NCBI GenBank assembly: GCA_032719365.1
Contig: CM064874.1
Span: forward strand, 36,628,716-36,692,715
Length of the DNA: 64,000 nucleotides
Direction of reading: 5' to 3'
Source of the DNA: Prinsepia uniflora
Taxonomy: Eukaryota > Streptophyta > Magnoliopsida > Rosales > Rosaceae
The translations under genes and the position numbers were made by a program. The first letter of the stretch is position 1. Every line of letters begins with the position of its first letter. A model generated the notes under the pieces. It did not search any database. It was given only the letters and a program-made list of their open reading frames with translations, and was not told the origin of the DNA. This document shows, in pieces, positions 47,581 through 58,840 of the stretch.

Positions 47581-47689
47581 TTGAAATGGTGTGCAATGGT
47601 AGTAAGATGAACGAGATACGGTCGGGTCAGTATCACAGGTCAAATGACCCGTTACAGTCAAACGGGATGACCTGGCCAGAGGTTGACAA

Positions 47690-48090
47690 TGATGACGTGG
47701 CAGTCCACATCATCACCTGTTAGACTTGTCTAGCCGCGTGGCCAACTAGAGCGTGACACGTGGCCTGGTGTCAAGTCGAGTCAGCAGTGACGTGGAAGTA
47801 ACACGTCAGAATTCTCAGACCACGTGGACCAGTGGGGTGGTGCCACATGGTAACATGGCAGAGTATGTCAGATGACGAGGCAGAAGACGTGTCAGGTCCA
47901 CATCAACATTGTCAGACCACGTGGACCAATGAGGTGGTGCCGCGTGGCAGTGTGTCAGATTTTCAGAGTTGATGTCTCAGGACACGTGGCACCAATCAGG
48001 GTGTGTCACATGGCAAGTTGTTAGACCTGATAGGTGTCAGACTTGTCATGCTGACGTTAGCAGATGACGTCAGCGTTGACCGTTGACTAG
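47690..48090 (+). promoter_or_regulatory. CACGTG/TGACG-rich stretch of LTR G
   Basis: Dense CACGTGG, ACACGTGGC, GACGTGGCA and TGACGTCA words in a 400-bp stretch, the counterpart of 4574-4781 in LTR A and about 7830-8130 in LTR B. These are ABRE/G-box and TGA-type bZIP cores. Function is inferred. Confidence 0.45.
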
Positions 48091-48428
48091 CGTTGATCGA
48101 AAGTGTTACCATCGCATAAGAGCGCGTGGGCACGAATTTCAAGGTTAAACCAATCTTGTTTCAAAGGTTTCGACGTTCTGAATCCAATAGTGTTGGTTTC
48201 AGGTCGATTAGAGTTCGTTTGATAGGTAATTTGGAGGTTTTTAGCCTTGGGAAGCGTGTTCAGGACACGTTGACCGTTCCGAGAGTTTTGAGAGTTTATG
48301 ATTAGAACTTTAATAGGTTGGTAGTAACCTTTGAGTATTATTTGGGCAGGTCCGGACGTCCTGGTTATTGCGGATTAGCCTCGGAGTGGCTTACAATGCG
48401 GGGTTTCAGAGTGCGCAGCTTAGACGGT

Positions 48429-49749
48429 CTGTGAGTGGACTTTATTTTATGAAATGATGTATGCATATTTGTTTTATATGTTTTATGAACATGGTTTTAG
48501 ATCCACTAGATGCATATTATTCATATATGATTTGTTGAAAATGCGATATTACACGTAATTGAGATTTCTATTTTATATGATACGTGGGTTTAGACCGAGT
48601 ACTCTACGTGCATGTGTTATGTGATTTTGATGGTTTCATGGATAGGCATGAAACCAAGGGTTTATTATCGGTTTTGAATAATTTCACGGAGATGCGTGAA
48701 ATAGGTATTCGACCATGAGTCCCAGTTGGATGTTGACTTTGACTTGGATGATAGTCAACGGGGATTTGGAAAATGATTTGAATAATGAAATGGTTTTCGG
48801 ATTTGGAAATGTGTTCTGGGTTATGTCTGAATTGATTTACGGTTTAACTTAGAGTATAGTCAAACGCGAGGAAATGATATGGAGCTGTGACCTAGTTATG
48901 ATTTATGAAAGATATTTCGGGCATGAGACCTAGTTGTGGATTTGATAGGATTCGAGAAATCCTGGATTTATGAAGTATTGCTAGACAATGTTTTTATGAT
49001 GGTTTTGTGGAAATTGATTTGATGAGATTATATCCGGGCGTAGACCCTATTGAGATTATTTTGGGCTGAGTCCCTACGAGATTTGATTACTATTTTCACT
49101 GAGACCATCCTCTTGAGATTGATATGGTTGAGGGCCTCCGGTAGGAATGTGTTTCCCCGGAGAAGTCCTGGTGATAATACTCGCCTCCGGGATGGGATGT
49201 GTTTGCCCAAAGAGGTCACGAAGCACTGCCTGTTGTCGTGCAGCCGAGGGAGGCTCGACTCAAGAGTTATGGTATTATATGAATATCGATCGGTGATGTG
49301 TTCACGACGACCTGGAACGTCAGCCGACGATGTGTTCATGGAGACGTGCTCGGATTGGAGCAGTCCTAGAACTATTGGGCACGCGTTGCTGGGATATCGT
49401 GACTGATGTTGGATACGAGGATTGGTTATGTTTGTTTTCGATGGGTGTTGTGTGCACGAAGGTTTTCACTGATGATGATAGGCTGAGATCCCACAAGGTT
49501 TATATTTGGGCTGAGACCCTACGTGATTTGATTTGAGCTGAGACTATATGTGACTTGGTTTTGGGCTGAGACCCTACTGAGGAAATGACTTTTATTGAGA
49601 AGTATTTTTCACTGTGTTTTGATTTGAAAAACTATATGATTTTTTTTTGAGAAAAGTATTTGAAATACTTATTTTTTGATACATGCATACTTTTACGTGA
49701 AGGGTATAAATGTCTTTTCGATAAATTAATTTTTTTTGTCTACTCACAG
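48429..49749 (+). repeat. Inverted-repeat-bounded cassette of LTR G
   Basis: CTGTGAGTGGAC at 48429-48440 and GTCTACTCACAG at 49738-49749 (one mismatch) enclose about 1.3 kb. Inside are ATGCAT motifs near both ends and GGGCTGAGACCCTA-type units. Confidence 0.65.
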
Positions 49750-49888
49750 ATTTATTGTTTTTGATATCTTTCAGGTTGATCACGGATGCCGGCTATAACA
49801 GAGACTGAGACATCACATGACGTTGCGTAACCTCATAGATCCTTATGTACTCTGGATAACCCCTAGTGAATTACAGTTTTATCCCTTA

Positions 49889-49907
49889 TCTGACACGTGG
49901 TGCCAGA
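49889..49907. repeat. LTR-end stem-loop (copy in G)
   Basis: TCTGACAC and GTGCCAGA around GTG, 8 pairs with one G-T type mismatch, 53 bp from the LTR end. Confidence 0.7.
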
Positions 49908-49965
49908 CGGGAGCAGGCACATCACAGAATAATCCAAGGGGATTGTGATGGGTCCTGCCATATAT

Positions 49966-50523
49966 CCAATTACACCCAACTGATTTCTATCCTACACGGA
50001 GATTGACAAGCTCCCATGTTTCATTTTTCTAAAGTGAATGCATCTCTTCTTTCATAGCATTTTGCTATTTTGAGTCTGTTAAGGCTTCCAGCACAATGCT
50101 AGGAATAGATATAGAAGATTAGTGATTGACAAATGAATTAGTTGATTTAGACAACATATGGTCAGTAATATAATGGGTCATAGGGTATTTCACTTTCCTA
50201 GAAGGATCTGGTTCATATGTGGGTATAGGAATACCTCTAGTCGAATGATTGGGCATTTGTCGCTTTGGTGGTGCTGGAACATCCTCAACGACATATTTTT
50301 TAGGTGTAGGCACTTGGTGTATTGAATAATCTATATAAACTACATTGTCCAATTCCACAATAGTATCATGAGGCAGTAATGTTGATGAATCTGATAATTC
50401 TACCTCCGGCAATGATGGTGCCACTGATACAAGAGACGCTCCCCTTGAGTTAGAGGATTCATCGATCTCATAAATTTGGATATTATGAACATAATCAAAT
50501 AACTGAACTTCCTTCTGGCGCAA
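49966..50523 (-). pseudogene. Copia II integrase-RT linker and RT start
   Basis: On the minus strand, 50523-50119 is open and reads as a Ser/Pro-rich linker ending in KVKYPMTHYITDHMLS. This is followed, after stops, by NAMKEEMHSL and NETWELV, the usual first motifs of copia RT. The chain would continue at 33397 across solo LTR G. No integrase precedes the linker; it passes almost directly into gag at 50539. Confidence 0.75.
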
Positions 50524-50538
50524 CTCTTGAACTTCCTT

Positions 50539-51180
50539 CTAACCAATATTACATGTAGTAGCCATTAAAGCAGATGGCTTGTCAAAAAGATCACTATCCT
50601 CATCATTTTTTGTTTCAGCAATAGTTGCAGTTGAATTTCTTTTCCTCGAATCACGGTTGAGATCCCACCAATATGGATATCCCACCAGTTCAAAGAATCG
50701 ATTTCCTAGATGTCCTATTTGATTGCAATGAGTACAAACATGATCATTAGATGAATGGTTGCAGTTGGAGGACTCCAGGTTGCTCCCGGCTCGGTTGCCT
50801 ATGTCAGCTCGTCGATATCGGTCTTGTTTGGCAAAAATGACTTTTTGATTTAAAGAAAACACATGTAACCCATATGAACCATCATAGAAAGCTATAGAAA
50901 GAGCCTTCCAAATTTCGCGAGTTGTAGGAAGTCACAAAGAACGCCGCATAATTTTTGGGGTCATGGATTGTAAAAACTATCGCTTTAACTTTTTGATTTT
51001 CAGCATACCAATTTTCTTGTCCATCATCATCATCTTCTTCAGGTGGAAGTGTTTTTTTTTTTTTTTTTTTTTGTCACGAATATAGTAGAGTTTTTCTCTC
51101 TTAACAATATGCGCATCTTTATGATCTGGGACCACACATCATAATTAGTATCAGTGAGGGTAATCCCTGCATTGAACCCA
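50539..51180 (-). pseudogene. Copia II gag remnant with damaged zinc knuckle
   Basis: The minus-strand frame 50862-50539 contains CTHCNQIGHLGNRFFELVGYP, the copia gag knuckle with its fourth ligand Cys replaced by Phe. Upstream (50863-51180) capsid-like sequence is readable only in pieces, for example GQENWYAENQKVKA and RNLEGSF. A 20-nt poly(T) run (about 51053-51072) breaks it. Protease and integrase are absent between this and the linker. Confidence 0.75.
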
Positions 51181-51489
51181 GATCCTTCGAATTGAAATCT
51201 ATTGGTGCAGATCTATTCCTAAAATTTCACCCATATTTTCCTTCGTTGATGATGAGAATGGGGAATTTTCCTGGGGGGGTTTTGAGAGGGCATAAAAGTT
51301 TGATACAATATGAATTGTGCAGTAATATGGGGATGGGTGCAGCGGAAAGATCAAATCGAATATCAAGTAGACAATATGGGAGTTAGAGAATAAGATAATA
51401 TTAATGGCAATATCAAGCGACGATGGGTCGGTGCAGCTAAGTTTTCAATTTTTGATTTCCCTTTTCAAAGAGATGGATGGAGAGTGTTG

Positions 51490-51503
51490 CTTTGATACTA
51501 ACT
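51490..51503 (-). other. Copia II primer-binding site
   Basis: On the minus strand TTAGTATCAAAGC follows the LTR end. It resembles the initiator-tRNA-Met site TGGTATCAGAGC with two changes. Confidence 0.6.
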
Positions 51504-51606
51504 TGAAAATCGGGATAATTGGAGGATATGTCATTCTTCTCTTTAGGAGGCAATATATATAATGATTTACATGAATAATTGCAGGAAAACAATTACATGT
51601 ATCATG
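51504..51606 (-). repeat. Copia II 5' LTR, truncated
   Basis: About 103 bp matching the inner end of the 3' LTR at 31764-31870. Homology stops at about 51606, so the outer half of the LTR and the target duplication are lost. Confidence 0.7.
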
Positions 51607-52393
51607 AAACTAAGTATCCCCCTAATTTTCCAAAAATATATATGCACGATGAAAGGCTTTTGTGAAAAATTATAGTGACAGTCCAAGATGTGTCCTCAAT
51701 TCTTGAAAATGAAACAATAATCATCTTAAAGTTGCAAGTGTTAATTAAGGAGAAGAACACAAGCAACATTAAAAAATTAATTGTGTCCAAAATATTAGTA
51801 TTCTATGCTTTTCTTTTTATTTACAAGGGTATTTATTTTTTGTTATTATAATATAAAATTTTCTCATCTAACATATAATAACTTGTAAAATAAAATAATA
51901 CACGACAATGTTCTCATAAAAATAGAATGCATTAAAGCAACAAGTGGGTAATATATATATATATATTGTGTTACTTTTCCATATTAGTTTATACCATGTG
52001 AAAGACCAATTTATGAAACAACAATATATACTTTTCCATATTAGTTTATACCATGTGAAAGACCAATTTATGAAACAATTTGTGACGAGAGGGGGAGGGA
52101 GAGGGAGAGGGGGAGATGGTGTCGGTGTGAATGGTGCAAAAAGAGGGACCTACCATAAGTGTAGAGGAAGAATCTTAGGAGGTTGGAATTAGGACAAGCC
52201 CACTACTTCATCATCCATTGACGCAAATAGGAGACGATTTTGTTTTATTATATATATGTTGTGTTTGGTATTGAAGCGTTTTCACCAACCCACATTGTGT
52301 TTTACAAGCAACGATCCACCAATGACCAATAATTATTAATTAGTAGTGACATTACATCTTTATTTTCTGCCGCCACGCCCCATATGCAACCTT

Positions 52394-52435
<42 letters not shown>

Positions 52436-53453
52436 CTGTGTCCTCTCTTTGCCTCTTGATCACTTGTCACATATATATATAAAATTATAAATGATATTTG
52501 ACCTTGCTCACTATATTATTAGGGGCTTCTTTTTTTATAAAAAGAAAATTAAATAATAGAGGGATTCTGTAACTTCATTCTAAAAACTGAGTATTAATTA
52601 GACGCTAAAAAATTATAAATTAAGTGTATATTAATTAATTAATTAATTAATAACATCAGAAGATTCTTCAAATTATATATATTTATAATTAAATGAAAAC
52701 TTAAACTAGAACTAAGAAAATAAATTGATTCATTGGGAAATTAATAAATAGATGAAGTTGGTTTGGGATGGAGTCATGGAGCATGACATGGATATAGCAG
52801 ATGCACGAGTAATTCATGATGATCCTATTCCTGGGACCAAGAAGAACAGGTAAAATGGAATTAGTGGTACGTGCTTTCTAATTTCAACCATCTTTTTCAC
52901 CACTGACCACCATATCCTGGGTACAGTGTATATATATTATGAACATTTTATTAGCTGGGACAAGCAGCATGCAATACATCAAAGCCAGTAGTTGGCTACA
53001 AGCCTAGAATTGAACCTGTGTCCTCATTATAGCTCAACTGATCAGAAGCCAATCATCGAGACGTAATTCACTCATGAAAATGATTTTTGGATATATAATT
53101 AAAAGGTTTCATTCCTCGCTTTCCACCTACCTACCTACCTACCGATTATATATATATATATATATATGTATATTCATATTTTATCATGTTTGTATAAACA
53201 TGTTATACATAATTAGACCAAAAAAAAAACATGATATATAATTGGACTAAAACTCATAAGGGGGGTATGCACAGACTGTGCAATCAGTGGTCGGAAAATT
53301 GCAAGCGATTGAATGTTTTTTCTGTCATGAATTGAATTTACTTGATCACAAATAATAAGTTGAGACATGTAAATCACTATCCTTAAAAATAAATTCGCCT
53401 CTTAGAGATAACATTCCGGTGTAACGGGTAAATTATGATGGCATATTCTTCAT
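51607..53453. other. AT-rich intergenic region with simple repeats
   Basis: No gene recognised. It holds a 48-bp tandem duplication (51974-52078), a long (TA)n run (about 52395-52433), an (ATTA)n run near 52634-52650, a CCTA run near 53129-53142 and a (TA)n run at about 53148-53166. Confidence 0.5.
51974..52078. repeat. 48-bp tandem duplication
   Basis: Units 51974-52021 and 52031-52078 are identical, at a period of 57 bp. Confidence 0.88.
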
Positions 53454-53745
53454 GATATAACTAGCCCTATTAATTTGTCCGGAAAAATCGACCGAAAAAC
53501 CGCACCGAACCGAGACCAAACCGCAAAATACCGAACAGTTGAAAAATCGAAACCGTTTGAAAAAAATAGAACCGAACTGGACTGCACTGGTTCGGTTTCG
53601 ATTTTCGGTATTATAGGACCGACCCGAACCAGACCGGACCGAAAGGAGTAAAAAACCAAACTGAAACCATTCCAACGGAACCAAACTGAAATAATTAAAA
53701 ATCTTGGAGAACGGTGTGGTTTTAGTATTGTTGTTTATGAAACCC

Positions 53746-53945
53746 AAACCCTAGGCGAGAGAAATCATTCGCACCCCACTTCCCACTCGAAGGCCTCCTT
53801 CTCCTCCCAGACTCCTACTCCCAGTCCCACTTCGTCTTCAACCTTCGACGCCGCCTCCTCCTCCCAGACCCCCCCACCAAGAAGGACGAGAAAGCTGTTA
53901 ACACTGCTCACCGCTTCGGCGCTGTGATCGAAACCCTCAAAAAAT
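53746..53945 (+). other. GC-rich exon-like segment with telo-box inside the hAT
   Basis: AAACCCTAG (telo-box-like) at 53746-53754 is followed by about 190 bp of C-rich sequence, unlike the AT-rich surroundings. One frame is open from about 53733 to beyond 54040 and includes KKDEKAVNTAHRFGAVIETL. It has no ATG at its head. It may be the transposase 5' untranslated exon or a host promoter plus first exon captured by the element. I do not recognise the protein. Confidence 0.35.
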
Positions 53946-54915
53946 GTTTCCTTTGTATGCTTTTTTCTTGTCGAACTTTCTTCTGGTCACTCACTTCCCC
54001 TGTCTTCCTTCACTTTTTTGGCTTGATTTTATATTTTTGTTATTTACGAAACAAAAACTAAATTAAACCCTCGAATAATTTCAAGGGTTTAAATTTTGTT
54101 GTTTAAAATTATAGGGACAAGTAAATGTAAATATGCAAGATTAGAATGAGCTACCTTTGATTTCTTGGTTCGACATTTGCTTAAAGTAGACTGTTGTTTT
54201 GTATGTATATTCCCCATTTATATGTCTATTCCTTTCCCGTTGAATTAGCGTGGCAGTCTGTGGTTACTGTAAATCTTTATTCTGAGCTTGTTTGGTTTCT
54301 AATGACGTTGTAACTAATTTTTGCTTTTCTATAATCAAGAATAAATTCTGATATATTTCTGAATATCACTGTTTATTATGCTATGTGCCCAGAAGTTTCT
54401 TGGGCTGTAATGGTGCTCATATTATTTTAGCTAGCTATATATTAACCAATAATATGTGTATGTGTGTGTTTTATTTGACATTTTCAGTTGCAATCTTGTT
54501 GTTTGTATGTTTGCTCCAGTTGATGCTTTGTTCAGCATGTTGACAAACACTTTATAATTTATATTAAATAATGATTTCCTGCAGATATATAATTGGTGCC
54601 TAATTATTTTAACAAGCAGATAGATATTAGCTAGGCATGGAGATTTGTCAATACATTAAATATAATTGCATTGAATTGGAATTATTTAGAGAGCAGAATT
54701 TTTTTTCTCTCTATTATTCAGAACTTCGAAGTTCGAACTCGAGGTACAAAATAAGGGAAAAAAATAAACTTATATTTTTCGTTGACACTTAGTAATCACT
54801 TGCATGGATAGATAGATATTGAAAATAGAGTTAGTGGCGTTAAAACTTGAATATCAGTCATTATTCAATTTGATCAATTATGGTAGTTTCTATAGTGCTG
54901 TAAAATGAAGGACAA

Positions 54916-55008
54916 AATGTGAACAAAGTCCCAAAATTCAGGACTAAGGGATCCCTATTTCTAATGGAACCGAATGTGAACAAAGTCCCAAGATTCAGGA
55001 CTAAGGGA
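54916..55008. repeat. 36-bp tandem duplication in the hAT 5' region
   Basis: AATGTGAACAAAGTCCCAA and the following bases occur at 54916-54951 and 54973-55008 with one difference, at a period of 57 bp. Confidence 0.8.
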
Positions 55009-55168
55009 ATTTAGATAACATTAATCTGTGAATGCTGTTTTTTGATGCAGATTCTATTTGTGAATACTGTTTTTTATTCCTATTTGTTTGGGCCTCACCA
55101 TATCTATTTTTAACCTATGAGAATGGTGCTTATTGCTACAGATCGAAACCAAACCCTAAGAAATAAGA

Positions 55169-57476
55169 ATGGTTCTTACCTCTGGGAATGCTTCTAGTGC
55201 TGCGTTTGCTGCCTCATCATAATTGCATGACGAGGTATTTATTCTCAGACTTGCTGGATTCCATTATATGATTCTAGTTTTCATATTTGTTGTTTTCATA
55301 ATATTAAAAACATCATACTTGCTTTTTTTTTGTTTTGTAGGTGGACAATGTTCATGATTCACAAGCAGATGAATTTGACCCGGAGTTGAATCAGGAGGGC
55401 AAACCACTGACCAACGCTGAAATTAATGCGCAGCTTCTAGAGCATGCGAAGAAAAAGCAGCGTGCAAGCATATGGGATTATTTTGAAAGGTACAAAACTG
55501 ATACTGGTTTCACTAGGGCCAGATGTAATTATTGCCCTAATACGTATGCTGCTGATTCTATTAGAAATGGAACTAGGGTCTTGATTAGTCACCTTCAAAA
55601 ATGTCCTGAATATCCTCTTAATACGATTGCCAAAAGAAATCAGAAAGTTCTATCCGTAGAAAAGCCTACAGAAGTTGCTGTTGGGTTTAGTCAGAAGGAG
55701 CTTGTTAGGAAATTGGTTCAGATGGTCATAGTTGATGAGTTACCTTTTTCTTTTGGGGAGGGATGTGGGTTTCGTGATTTCTGTTCCCTAGCTTGTCCTA
55801 GGTTTAAAATTCCATGTCGTCAGACAATTGCTAAGGAGGTGCTTAATATGTATTATGCTGAGAAAGAGTCCCTTAAAGAATTAATCAAGTCTTATAGGGT
55901 TTGTGTTACTACTGATACATGGACATCCCTTCAAAACATCAATTATATGATTATCACTGCTCATTTTATTGACAATGATTGGGTATTGCATAAAAAGATT
56001 ATCAACTTTTGTGTGATTCCAAACCGTAAGGGAGAATCAATTGGGAGGCTTTTAGAGGATTGTTTACTTGGATGGGGTATTGAGAAGCTTCTGATTGTTA
56101 CAGTAGATAATGCTTCTTCAAATGATGCTGTGTTGTCTTTTTTGATGACGAGAATGCCTAAATAGAAATGTCCGATGGCGCTTTTGAATAATGGGGAAAA
56201 TTTTCATGTTAGATGTATTTCTCATATATTGAACTTGATTGTCAATGATGGCTTGAATGTGTTGAATGATTCTATTCAAAGTATTAGAAATGCCATCAGA
56301 TATGTAAGATCTTCCCTTAATAGATTTGAAATATTTAAGAGGGGTGCGGAGAAGGCTATGGTTGATAGCAAATGGCTGGTGGTATTGGATGTTCCAACTA
56401 GGTGGAATTCCATCTATTTGATGTTGGAATCAGCTCTTAAGTTTTGGGGAGCATTTGAGGTCCTAGTTGAGGATGATCCAAATTATGCTGCTTATTTTGT
56501 AAGTGATCGAAGGGTAGGACCACCGTCTGAGTATGATTGGGAAGTAGCGAGTTCATTTGCTGCTTATTTGAAACCCTTTTATAAAGCAACTTTGCGAGTT
56601 TGTTGCACTTCTACACCTACAATCCAATGTGCTTTACATGATGTGTATAGGATTTTAACTCTTTTGCGTCGTGAATAGAAGAGTGTTTTATTGTCTGATA
56701 TTACAAGCACCATGCAAGCCAAATTTGACAAATATTGGGGGGGAATGGAGCATATGAACCAATATTATTTCATAGTTCTTGTTCTTGATCCCCATCATAA
56801 ATTGGATGCTGTGGAGGAATTTTTTTTGTTGGGGGGGGGGGGGGGGGGAGATGTATTTGAGGATGATGATTACAAGGTTGGACATGCTATTTCTAGATTG
56901 AAGATTTTATTGAATAGTCTTCATAAACTCTATGAAGACGGTGATAATTGGGATTATGCAAGAGAGGACAATGTTAGCGACAACTCCTCTACAGTAGCAA
57001 AGGACAAGATGAGTTTGAGTGACGATATGGATCTTATAGCAAGGAGGATGAGGAGGAAGGCAAAGAAGGAAATTATTTGTAATGATTTGGATAGATTTCA
57101 ATTAGATCCTATTAAAGATATTGAGGATTCAGCGTTTGATATTTTGGGTTGGTGGAAAATGATCGGGGTATCCAAATATCCAATCTTGTTTCGAGTTGCA
57201 CGAGATGTTCTAGCTATACCCACTTCAACAATAGCTTCGTAGTCATGCTTTAGCACAAGTGGAAGGGTAATTAATTCGTATAGGAGTTCGTTGAGCCCTG
57301 AAGTTGTGTATGCATTGATTTGTACTCAAAATTGGCTTATGAGTATTAATATTGCATTACATTTAGAGTCGAGTGTTGAAGAAGTGGAGTGTTATCATGC
57401 TCTTGCACAAGATAATTGTTGTATCTTTATATTATTTCTAATACATTTGTTTGTTATTAATTGTGAATTTATGTAG
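55169..57476 (+). pseudogene. hAT transposase, one frame with few in-frame stops
   Basis: Cut-and-paste transposase. Exon 1 is probably 55169-55234 (ATG start, donor GAG|GTATTT) and exon 2 starts at 55341 after TTTTGTAG; the join keeps frame. From 55341 one frame runs to 57476. It has a BED zinc finger (SIWDYFERY, CNYC, HLQKC), TTDTWTS and VDNASSND with the catalytic Asp residues, PTRWNSIYLMLESALKF, and the C-terminal dimerisation region FDILGWWK, PILFRVARDVLAIPTSTIAS, FSTSGRVI, SSLSPEVVYALICTQNWL. Stops are TAA at 55220-55222 and TAG at 56163-56165, 56676-56678 and 57240-57242. No frameshift is needed, so decay is slight. Confidence 0.88.
56831..56848 (+). repeat. Run of 18 guanines within the transposase frame
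   Basis: Eighteen consecutive G, encoding six glycines without shifting the frame. It is a likely slippage site and possible G-quadruplex; the exact length could be a sequencing artefact. Confidence 0.9.
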
Positions 57477-57867
57477 ATAATTAATTTTGTTTGTGTCTCT
57501 TATGTATAAATGGCAAATGGTCATGCTAAGGTGTCTCAATAGTCCAATCCTTAAGACTTCCTGCCTTGCTGATTTTTTCATGATATTATCTACCATTTTG
57601 TTCACTGATGGTTTGATTTTACAATCTTATTGTTTTTATTGCTTGTAATGGACGTTTTTTTATTCGATTTTGATGCTTTGATTTTATTGTTTGTAATAGA
57701 CATTCTATGTTGGATTTTGATGCCTTAATGATTATGTTGTTTAAAATGGACATTTTAGGTGGATTTTGATATCTTGATGATTTTGTTATTTGTAATGAAC
57801 ATTGATTAGTTGTAGTGGATATTGATTAGTTGTAATGGACATTCATTATAGAATAAATATTGATTAT

Positions 57868-58630
57868 TGTAAGACCCGTGTCCTGGAGGGAACGGTGAAC
57901 AATCCCACATTCCTGCTAGGGGGAATGGTCTGGGAAGGGAATGGTGGTGTGCCTTAAAGGTATAGGCACACACCTATCTAGTATAAGGCCTTTTGGGAGC
58001 TCAGTGGCTTTGAGGGGGATTGGAACCCCAAAGTTAAGCGAGTTGAGGCTGGTGCAATTCCATGATGGGTGACCCCCTGGGAAGTTGCACCGTGAGCTCT
58101 CGAAAACAAAACCATGAGGGCGCAGGCTTACCGTTGAGTATTGATGTGGCCCAAAGAGGACAATATCGTGCTAGATGAGTCGGGAGTTGACAGAGGAGGG
58201 TCGGGTCTTGACAGAATGGTATCAGAGCCAGACCCCAACCGGGTAGTGTGCCAGCGAGGACGCTGGGCCCTAAGGAGGGTGGATTGTAAGACCCGTGTCC
58301 TGGAGGGAACGGTGAACAATCCCACATTCATGCGAGGGGGGAATGGTCTGGGAAGGGAATGGTGGTGTGCCTTAAAGGTGTAGGCACACACCTATTAAGC
58401 ATGAGGCCTTTTGGGAGCTCAGTGGCTTTGGGGGGATTGGAACCCCAAAGTTAAGCGAGTTGAGGTTGGTGCAATTTCATGATGGGTGACCCCCTGGGAA
58501 GTTGCACCGTGAGCTCCCGAAAACAAAACCTTGAGGGCGCAGACTTGTCGTTGAGTATTGTTGTGGCCCAAAGAGGACAATATCGTGCTAGATGAGTCGG
58601 GACCTGACAGAGGAGGGTCGGGTCCTGACA
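57868..58630 (+). mobile_element. Cassandra-type TRIM, complete, inserted in the hAT
   Basis: Perfect ATTAT duplication (57863-57867 and 58631-58635). The two LTRs are 346 bp each (57868-58213 and 58285-58630), with a 71-bp internal segment carrying the primer-binding site TGGTATCAGAGCC (58217-58229) and the tract AAGGAGGGTGGAT. LTRs are 24 bp longer than in the copies at 2852 and 34122, with an extra stretch after GAGGGCGCAG. There is no coding capacity. It lies 3' of the transposase. Confidence 0.95.
58022..58086 (+). promoter_or_regulatory. 5S rRNA-derived block in Cassandra LTR
   Basis: GGAACCCCAAAGTTAAGCGA and GATGGGTGACCCCCTGGGAA align with the 3' half of plant 5S rRNA (AACTCCG-AGTTAAGCG ... 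GATGGGTGACC-CCTGGGAAG). This includes the internal RNA polymerase III control region. The copy in the second LTR is 58439-58502. Confidence 0.85.
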
Positions 58631-58840
58631 ATTATTGTATAAAAGTACAAAAATTGGTTTTTATAGAAAATCGAACACGTTCGTCCTGAATTGAACTGAA
58701 AAACCAGTTTTACTCGAAACTGAACCGAACTGAACATTTCGATTTTGGTTTTAGTCAGTTTTTGAGGGAAAATTTTGGTTCGGTTCTGGTTTCGGTAAAA
58801 AAACCAAACCGAAAAACTGATTAACAGGGCTAGATATAAC

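Larger units (their letters stand above)
33398..49960 (+). mobile_element. Solo LTR G, split by Cassandra and a LARD-like element
   Basis: Plus-strand long LTR from TGTAACGACCCG (33398) to GGGTCCTGCCA (49960), flanked by a perfect TATAT duplication (33393-33397 and 49961-49965). Its pieces are 33398-34121, 34951-35090 and 47581-49960. Without the inserted Cassandra and the 12.5-kb element it is about 3.24 kb. It carries the palindrome (33760-33791), inverted repeats at 48429-48440 and 49738-49749, and the stem-loop 49889-49907. It lies antisense to copia II. Confidence 0.88.
53462..58832 (+). mobile_element. hAT transposon with 8-bp target duplication
   Basis: Terminal inverted repeats TAGCCCTATTAAT (left) and the complement of TAGCCCTGTTAAT (right, ending GGGCTA at 58832). 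They are flanked by a perfect GATATAAC duplication (53454-53461 and 58833-58840). The 8-bp duplication and a BED/hAT-dimerisation transposase (55169-57476) define the superfamily. Subterminal regions (53480-53700 and 58670-58815) are packed with GGTTCGGTTTCGG-like words, as expected for transposase binding. Without the Cassandra insert it is about 4.6 kb. Confidence 0.95.

Noticed and set aside
49028..49406. Overlapping 103- and 118-codon frames
   Set aside because: Within the cassette of solo LTR G; not conserved as a frame in the other LTRs.
53433..53747. 104-codon minus-strand frame with FGS/FRF repeats
   Set aside because: It is the hAT subterminal GGTTCGGTTTCGG repeat region read in one frame.
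55341..55343. GTG at 55341 as transposase start
   Set aside because: GTG starts are not expected in plant nuclear genes. A splice acceptor lies directly before it and an upstream ATG exon joins in frame.
58022..58502. Genuine 5S rRNA gene
   Set aside because: Only the 3' half matches 5S rRNA well, and it recurs inside LTRs with primer site and target duplications, so it is a Cassandra LTR component.
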